Assembly (NCBI GenBank): GCA_026770595.1
Contig: MU634402.1
Span: 1-12,561, forward strand
Reading direction: 5' to 3'
Length of the DNA stretch: 12,561 nucleotides
Origin: Ochromonadaceae sp. CCMP2298
Taxonomy: Eukaryota; Sar; Synurophyceae; Ochromonadales; Ochromonadaceae
Made by a program: the position numbers and the translations under genes. Positions 7,753-12,561 of this stretch are shown here, piece by piece. Every line of letters begins with the position of its first letter. Within the stretch, counting starts at the first letter, position 1. The notes below the pieces were generated by a model. It had not been told where the DNA came from, made no database searches, and worked only from the letters and a program-made list of their open reading frames with translations.

Positions 7753-8382
7753 ATGTGGAACAGAGTACGGATGCAGAAGTACAGCAAGGCCGGGTTGTTT
7801 CTGGTCCTCGTCGTGGCTTTTCTGTACATGTGCTCCAAAACAATTGACGCCTTCTTCCCCGAAAAGTGCCCCTGGAAATGGCACGGTGGGTCTCCCAGCC
7901 ACAGCCACCCAGGCAGCTGCTGGTGCGGAGCTGACGCCTACTGCATGTGCACACCGAGCCTGGCGATTGACTGCATCATAGAATACATACCGGAGGGTGG
8001 TGACCGAGGGTTGGAGATCGTGCTCGTGGTCAGGGAGGACCCTCCCAAGGACATGTTCGCCATTCCTGGCGGCTTTGTGTCAGTGGGAGAGACTGCGGAG
8101 GAGGCTACCATCAGAGAGGTTCGGGAGGAGACGAACTTGACAGTTTCGCACCTGGAGCAGTTCAGGCTCTACTCCGACCCTGCCCGGGACAAGAGGAGGC
8201 ACACGGCTAGCATGGTGTTCAGATGTGTGGTGCGCAGCTTGTCCGGCCTGCACACGGGGGACGACGCCAAGGGCGTGCAGGTGGTCAGGCTGCAGTCGGT
8301 GCTGTCCCTGGATCTGGCCTTCGACCACCACCAGATCCTACAAGACTTCGTGCAGAAATACCACCCCCAGCTACTGCCCTAG
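7753..8382 (+). CDS. Membrane-anchored Nudix hydrolase, ADP-ribose-pyrophosphatase-like
   Basis: Nudix enzymes cleave nucleoside diphosphates linked to another moiety, using Mg2+. From ATG 7753 the product has 209 residues. The Nudix box spans 107-129 (GFVSVGE...REVREETNL); the metal-binding REVREE core is complete, with Asn at the usual Gly position. Downstream, YSDPARDKRRH (140-150) matches the DPR-H signature found in many ADP-ribose pyrophosphatases, so ADP-ribose or a related nucleotide sugar is the likely substrate (inference). A basic stretch followed by a hydrophobic segment at about 13-27 suggests a signal anchor. Between anchor and catalytic domain lies a cysteine cluster (C39, C56, C58, C64, C66, C74; CWC-x5-CMC) that might bind a metal. 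The start is uncertain: the frame is open from 7438, with upstream ATGs at 7477 and 7666. I prefer 7753 because the positively charged anchor starts there and upstream composition looks non-coding. No introns seen. Confidence 0.85.
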   Translation: MWNRVRMQKYSKAGLFLVLVVAFLYMCSKTIDAFFPEKCPWKWHGGSPSHSHPGSCWCGADAYCMCTPSLAIDCIIEYIPEGGDRGLEIVLVVREDPPKDMFAIPGGFVSVGETAEEATIREVREETNLTVSHLEQFRLYSDPARDKRRHTASMVFRCVVRSLSGLHTGDDAKGVQVVRLQSVLSLDLAFDHHQILQDFVQKYHPQLLP

Positions 8383-8723
8383 CTATGCCCTATGGAGTAG
8401 CCTCTAGCTCTGTGTGCTGTGTGTCGTGTATTGTAAATACCTTAACCTTGACTTGTATTTAGTACTATTAATGGGTGTTGCTCAGTTGCTCCGTGTGGAC
8501 TTAATTTAACATCAGCCTACAGCCGCAGATGATTTACATCAGTAATCAGATAATACGCTTCTGCGACCTCGTACGCGCGGGAGAGAGGCCCTACTGTACG
8601 TACATTTACTGCAAGCACGCCTGCAGTACCGCGCAGAGGAGCAATAACTGTCCCCCTGTCCCCCATCCCACTGCCCCACTACCAACTGCTCTACTGCCCT
8701 ACCAGCCTACTATAAGCCCAAGC
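8383..8723. other. Convergent 3' region of the Nudix and CBF5 genes
   Basis: 340 bases between two facing stop codons. No gene or strong signal seen. TGTAAAT (about 8429) could contribute to 3'-end formation of the Nudix transcript; the right part is C-rich on the plus strand. Confidence 0.55.
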
Positions 8724-10251
8724 CTAGGCATCCTTCTTCGACTTTTTGCTGCTGTGCCCCTCGCCCTCAGGGTCCGATGTCCTGTGCTTCTTCTTCTTCT
8801 TCTCCCCCTCCTCTCCCTCCTCCTCCTTCTTCTCCTTCTTTTCCTTCTTCGCCTTCTTCTCGCTCTCAGGAGCCTCAGAGGAGGGGGCAGGGGTAGGGAC
8901 AGAGGCAGGGGCAGGGGCGGCGGCGTCAGAGCTACTGCTGACTGCGAGGTAGTCTGAAGGCGTCTTATCGTTCTTGCGGCCATACTTATCCAGCTTGCCC
9001 TCCTTGATCAAACCCTTCTTGCGCTGCGCGATGGGCCCCAGACCCCACCTGCGGGGGTAGGTGTCCCTCTCCATAATCACGCGCTTGATCTTCGCGACCA
9101 CGCCGTGATCCACTGTGGCCATGACGGCGGTGGTCATCTGCGCGATGCCCACTGCCACCGCCTCTCCCTTGGTGGTGACCATCACGATCTCGTCGCCGGA
9201 CTCGATGCCCTCCGCGAAGCGCAGCAGACCAGGCAGCATGAGCTTGGCGCCGTAGCAGACAGCGTTAATAGCACTGTCCTTCACCACGACCCTCTTGAAC
9301 TTGGTTAGCAGCACCTCCAGGGGCATAACCACCCTACGCAGGTACGTCTCGTCCTTGGCGCTGTCCATCATGTACTGCGCGTCCAGCACGTCGTGCATCG
9401 TGCACAGGTTGTCGTTCTCAGCCAGCGCCCCTGACCGCACTCTGCGCAGCTCCTGCATGTGCCCCCCTGTCCCCGTGAGCAGGCCCAGGTGCACGCAGAG
9501 TGTGCGGATGTACGTGCCGGCCTCGCAGGACACCCAGAAGACGCCCAGGTGCCTCTTCTCATCGTACTCGATCATCTTCGACTCGTAGATCGTGCGGATG
9601 CGTAGTTGCCTCTTGACGGCCGCGATCAGGGGCGGCCGCTGGAAGAGAGCGCCTGTGAGTGTCTCCATGGCCTCGTACAGCTTGGCCGCACTCTCCACCG
9701 CGCTGTGCAGGCGCACCACCCCCACGTACTCCTTTCCCGCGCTCTGCTGCGCCTTCACCAGCCTCGTCGCGCGGTCAATGCACACGATAAGACAGCCAGT
9801 AACCTTAGGATCCAATGTGCCACTGTGTCCAGTCTTCTCCACCCTTAGGATGCGCTTGATCCACGCCACCACCTCGTGACTGGAGGGGTTGGCAGGCTTG
9901 TCCAGGTTGATGCATCCGTACCGCACGTACTCGATCAGCGTGCGCTTCAGAGGCGACATGCCGCACGGAATGGGCGTATAGTGAGAGCTGCGTACGTGCA
10001 GCTGGTCGTAGTTTTTCAGCAGCAGGGGCCATTTGGAGGTGTCGATCTTGGGAATCGTCTTCTCCGGCTGGATCATGAAATCCTCGCCGCTGGGGGTGCC
10101 GGTGGTTGCCACCTCGCTCTCCTCCACCTTGTCCTTCTTGTCCTTCTTGTTCTTCTTCTTCTCGGCTGATTTAGGAGAAAGGGGGGTGGAGGTGAGGCAT
10201 AGAAGGGCGCGGCAGGCAAACGATAAAGCGCCTCTCACCTGACTTGTCCAT
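8724..10251 (-). CDS. CBF5: Dyskerin/CBF5, H/ACA RNP pseudouridine synthase, two exons
   Basis: Catalytic subunit of H/ACA ribonucleoproteins, which convert uridine to pseudouridine in rRNA and snRNA in the nucleolus. Exon 1 is 10251-10239 (ATGGACAAGTCAG), the intron 10238-10166 (73 bases, GTGAGA...AAATCAG), and exon 2 10165-8724, giving 484 residues. In order: Lys-rich N terminus (5-17); dyskerin-like N-terminal domain and TruB catalytic core with [12 protein letters not shown] (117-128, catalytic Asp 123); [36 protein letters not shown] domain at about 291-366 with [18 protein letters not shown]; then [22 protein letters not shown]. The tail from about residue 411 is Ser/Ala/Pro-rich, then Lys/Glu-rich with KKKKKHR and KKSKKDA, typical nucleolar localisation sequence. 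Similarity to human dyskerin from memory is very high. An in-frame ATG at 10452 could add 67 residues without homology to known dyskerins; I prefer 10251. Confidence 0.96.
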
Positions 10252-10680
10252 CGTGCTCAGAGGGAGGTTCAAAGAAGCTGGTTCTGCAACGCCCGGATGC
10301 GCGAATAAAAAGGGGGCGTCCTTGGGAGGATCGAGCAGAAGGAATGGAGCAGATCCGAGCAGGCGCGGTGTTGTGTGCGGCAGGTCTCTTGCAATCTCTT
10401 GCAGAATGCTGGGTGTGGGTGCAGGGGGGGTGGACGTCCGCTCGCCAGCCATTGGACTTTTTGCTGGGGTCCCCTGATCATTCCCAGCACTCTTTCCTGG
10501 ACGAGTGCTGGGAATTTATTTCGGGACCACTCGTGGATTTAGCTAGGAACAGAGTTTTGGACTCTCAGCAAGGCTTGCTTGCTCTCACTCTTGCTCTGTT
10601 GTTGGCAGCTTTTCTGCGATCAGGCACTCTCCCTCTCGTTGTCTGAGATGCTCTTGTCTCTCTACCCTTCCTCGGCAGCG
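10252..10680. promoter_or_regulatory. Divergent intergenic/promoter region, CBF5 and MYND genes
   Basis: 429 bases between two opposite start codons, so a shared or back-to-back promoter is inferred. A CCAAT box on the minus strand (CCAATGGCTGG, about 10456-10446) lies some 200 bases before the CBF5 start. A perfect inverted repeat is at 10480-10515. T/C-rich sequence (TCTCACTCTTGCTCTG, CTCTCCCTCTCG) precedes the MYND start. No TATA box is evident. Confidence 0.6.
10480..10515. repeat. Perfect 13-bp inverted repeat ATTCCCAGCACTC, 10-base spacer
   Basis: Left arm 10480-10492, right arm 10503-10515, spacer 10493-10502. It can form a stable hairpin in DNA or in an RNA from either strand and sits near the middle of the divergent promoter. 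No flanking second copy or target duplication noticed. Confidence 0.85.
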
Positions 10681-12101
10681 ATGGCGCAGTTATCACAGGA
10701 TGATGAAGGATGGGGACGATACCACATGGATCGGGCGGAAGCCCAGAAAAAGCTTGTGATTGGACTGAATATATATCGGATTTGCTCAGTTAAAGATTCT
10801 ATGTATGTCCTAGAAACTATTCATTCTTACCTGTATTCCATTATGCACAGCGGCCACTTCAAAACAGTTATAGAGGGACCAGCTGTGGATGAGTTGTTGC
10901 GCAAGCTGGCGGCGATTCTTGAGTACGAAACCGCAGCCCCCGCACTGGTACTAGCTTGGGATGTTCTGTCAATGCTCAATGACCACGTGATAAACTCAGC
11001 AGCCTACAATCCTCTGTCAGCCATTCTTGCCGATGAAGCGTTGTGCTCTAGGATACACTCCTCTGCTGCGAAGCACATCCTTCTCGTGGAGGACGAAACC
11101 TACCACACGGTTGCTGAGAAATGCTTAGGCTATCTAACTTATTTCTCAAGCGCGGACGGACCTCGGCAAATGGCATTAGGGCATACACCGGATCTCATAA
11201 AGCACTTGGTGGCTGCCAGCGTCTCCTTCAAGACCCACCATATGTCTTATGGTATTTTCAGTACGTACCACAGCTGATCAGTATTTACACTCAGCTGATC
11301 AACCTTCTCGGTCGGTGTATGTATGAAGATACACACAATCCTGTGGTGTTTTTCAGCGTCCATGGCTTAGTAGTGGTGCAGACTGCATGCATCTTCCATT
11401 TCCAGGGTTGGCTGGAGCACGCGTTGGCGAGCGGTCACAGGGAATCCGAAAAGTCGAGGGCTGTGGGTCGGGCTTTTTCGGTGTTGTCTTCGATATATGC
11501 TGCCTACACCATATCAAAGTCTGACCAACCAGTGGATTGCGAAATGGTGCTGGCCCTTGCGGAGTACGCGCACAGAGCGCTGTCTACGTCTCTGTACCCG
11601 GAGCTGATAAAACCGGTGGTCAATTGCGTCAATACCGTTGTTAAATTTCTGCGGTTCTGTCTTGCTACACAACCGTCTGTGAGGAAAGCGTCCATCGAGA
11701 AATTTCTGCTGTACACTGCACCCAACGTGTCGAGCGAGTCGATATTGGTCTGGATAATCAGATGGCATAGGAGCGAGATATTTTCCAACGTTAGAGAAGA
11801 TATGGAGCAGTTTTTGGGGAAGTGCGGGAGTCAGAGTACTCGTATTGCTGCTGCGATCGCTGGGGAAATGGGAAGAGACGACTTTCCCACTGCCTTGGTA
11901 TCTGGTGATGGTGCTGCCAGGAACTGCAACTTCCCGGGCTGTATGATAAGCTCCGAGCATTTGTCTCGGGCTGGGGGTTGTCACAGCACCAAATCTATGA
12001 AAATGTGTTCTGTGTGCAAATCAGTGGCGTACTGCGGGCAGGAGCATCAACGGGCCGACTGGAAGAGGCATAAGAAGGAAGAATGCGGGAATAGTTACTG
12101 A
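10681..12101 (+). CDS. MYND-type zinc finger protein with helical (armadillo-like?) N-terminal region
   Basis: ATG 10681 (GCAGCGATGGCG) is favoured over an in-frame ATG at 10648 by context. The first frame runs to a TGA at 11275-11277; the rest is in another frame to TGA 12101, so I infer an intron. The best phase-consistent pair is 11265-11356 (GTACCA...GTTTTTCAG, 92 bases), giving 442 residues. The C terminus has a complete MYND finger: C385, C390, C412, C415, C421, H425, H433, C438 (CSVCKSVAYCGQEHQRADW), a zinc-binding protein-protein interaction module. The rest is helical with Leu/Ala-rich segments; KCLGYLTYFSSADG and HHMSYGIFS recall armadillo repeats of UNC-45-like proteins, a weak similarity by eye. 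Role unknown, perhaps an adaptor or chaperone cofactor. Codon use (ATA, TTG, GAA, TCG) is far less C/G-ending than in the neighbouring genes. The splice site, or a sequence error, remains unresolved. Confidence 0.78.
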
Positions 12102-12561
12102 GCACCTGAGGCTGTCAGAATTCCCGAAGGACGAAGGACAAGGGAGTGGTCTTTTTGGATGTAGTCGAAGCAGAGAAGAAGATTCTGATCTGCCGTATCA
12201 GCCAATTAGTCAACAAGCCTTCGCACTTCTAGATTGTGTCGAGGAGTTGAATTACAGCACGTGAAAGACAGTATGCGTTGAGAGCGTTGGATCACTCGTT
12301 GAGTATGTGGAAGTCGGGAGGAAGTGGTTTAGTCCCCAGTTCCCCTAATTATGTTCCTAATGCCTATGTTTGTGCTAACAGACTAGTGTAACTACCAGAC
12401 TGCATATTGTGGGATTAAACCCATACTACTAGGTAACTAAAGTTTCTAAAACCCAGATATGTTAACACACCCCCTAATCCTATAGATGCAGGGTGGTACT
12501 ACAGAAGAGGCTAGTATGATCGAAGCAGCAGAGGCACTCCTGATAGTCCTCTATGTCTATG
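12102..12561. other. 3' flank of the MYND gene; no gene recognised
   Basis: 460 bases with no supportable coding region on either strand. GGATTAAACCCATACTACTA (12412-12431) combines the two hallmarks of the exportin introns (TTAAACCC and TACTACTA). Nothing else stands out. Confidence 0.5.

Noticed and set aside
8529-8957. Plus-strand leucine-rich open frame near the CBF5 3' end
   Set aside because: Antisense to the Lys/Glu-rich tail of CBF5; leucine runs mirror AAG/GAG codons.
10344-10646. 100-codon plus-strand open frame before the MYND gene
   Set aside because: Lies in the divergent promoter, out of frame with the MYND gene and with no recognisable protein features; at most an upstream ORF.
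11251-11277. Programmed -1 ribosomal frameshift in the MYND gene
   Set aside because: The frame change has the right direction, but no X XXY YYZ slippery heptamer is present at the junction; an intron or sequence error is simpler.

Overview
The window is eukaryotic nuclear DNA. Protein-coding genes are interrupted by GT-AG introns, there are no operons, and two eukaryote-specific proteins (exportin-1 and dyskerin/CBF5) are unmistakable. The secreted EGF-repeat protein looks, from memory, like a family common in stramenopile algae and some other secondary-plastid algae. A microalga, perhaps a stramenopile, is therefore my best guess, but the species cannot be read from the sequence. Most exons are GC-rich with strong C/G third-position bias, while introns are C-rich and full of simple repeats.

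Layout: (1) about 24-4239, + strand: the C-terminal 656 residues of exportin-1/CRM1 in 11 exons, with the 5' part outside the window. Its ten introns share a recurring TATTAAACCCC-type motif and satellite tracts. (2) 4738-7091, + strand: a secreted EGF-like protein of 735 residues in two exons. (3) 7753-8382, + strand: a membrane-anchored Nudix hydrolase with an ADP-ribose-pyrophosphatase-like signature. (4) 8724-10251, - strand: dyskerin/CBF5, the H/ACA pseudouridine synthase, 484 residues in two exons, convergent with the Nudix gene. (5) 10681-12101, + strand: a helical, possibly armadillo-like protein with a C-terminal MYND zinc finger, divergent from CBF5 across a ~430-base intergenic region that holds a perfect 13-bp inverted repeat. 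(6) 12102-12561: no gene recognised.

The genes do not form one pathway: nuclear export, secretion or cell surface, nucleotide-sugar hydrolysis, rRNA/snRNA pseudouridylation, and a MYND adaptor. The most unusual feature is the intron set of the exportin gene. Introns 1-3 look like diverged copies of one another, all ten sit behind CAG|GT, and nearly all carry the same motif, whereas the three downstream spliced genes have one intron each without this organisation. This is compatible with introner-like spread or with shared satellite expansion. A second signal is a 22-base repeat, 21/22 identical and inverted, in the 3' flanks of the exportin and EGF genes.
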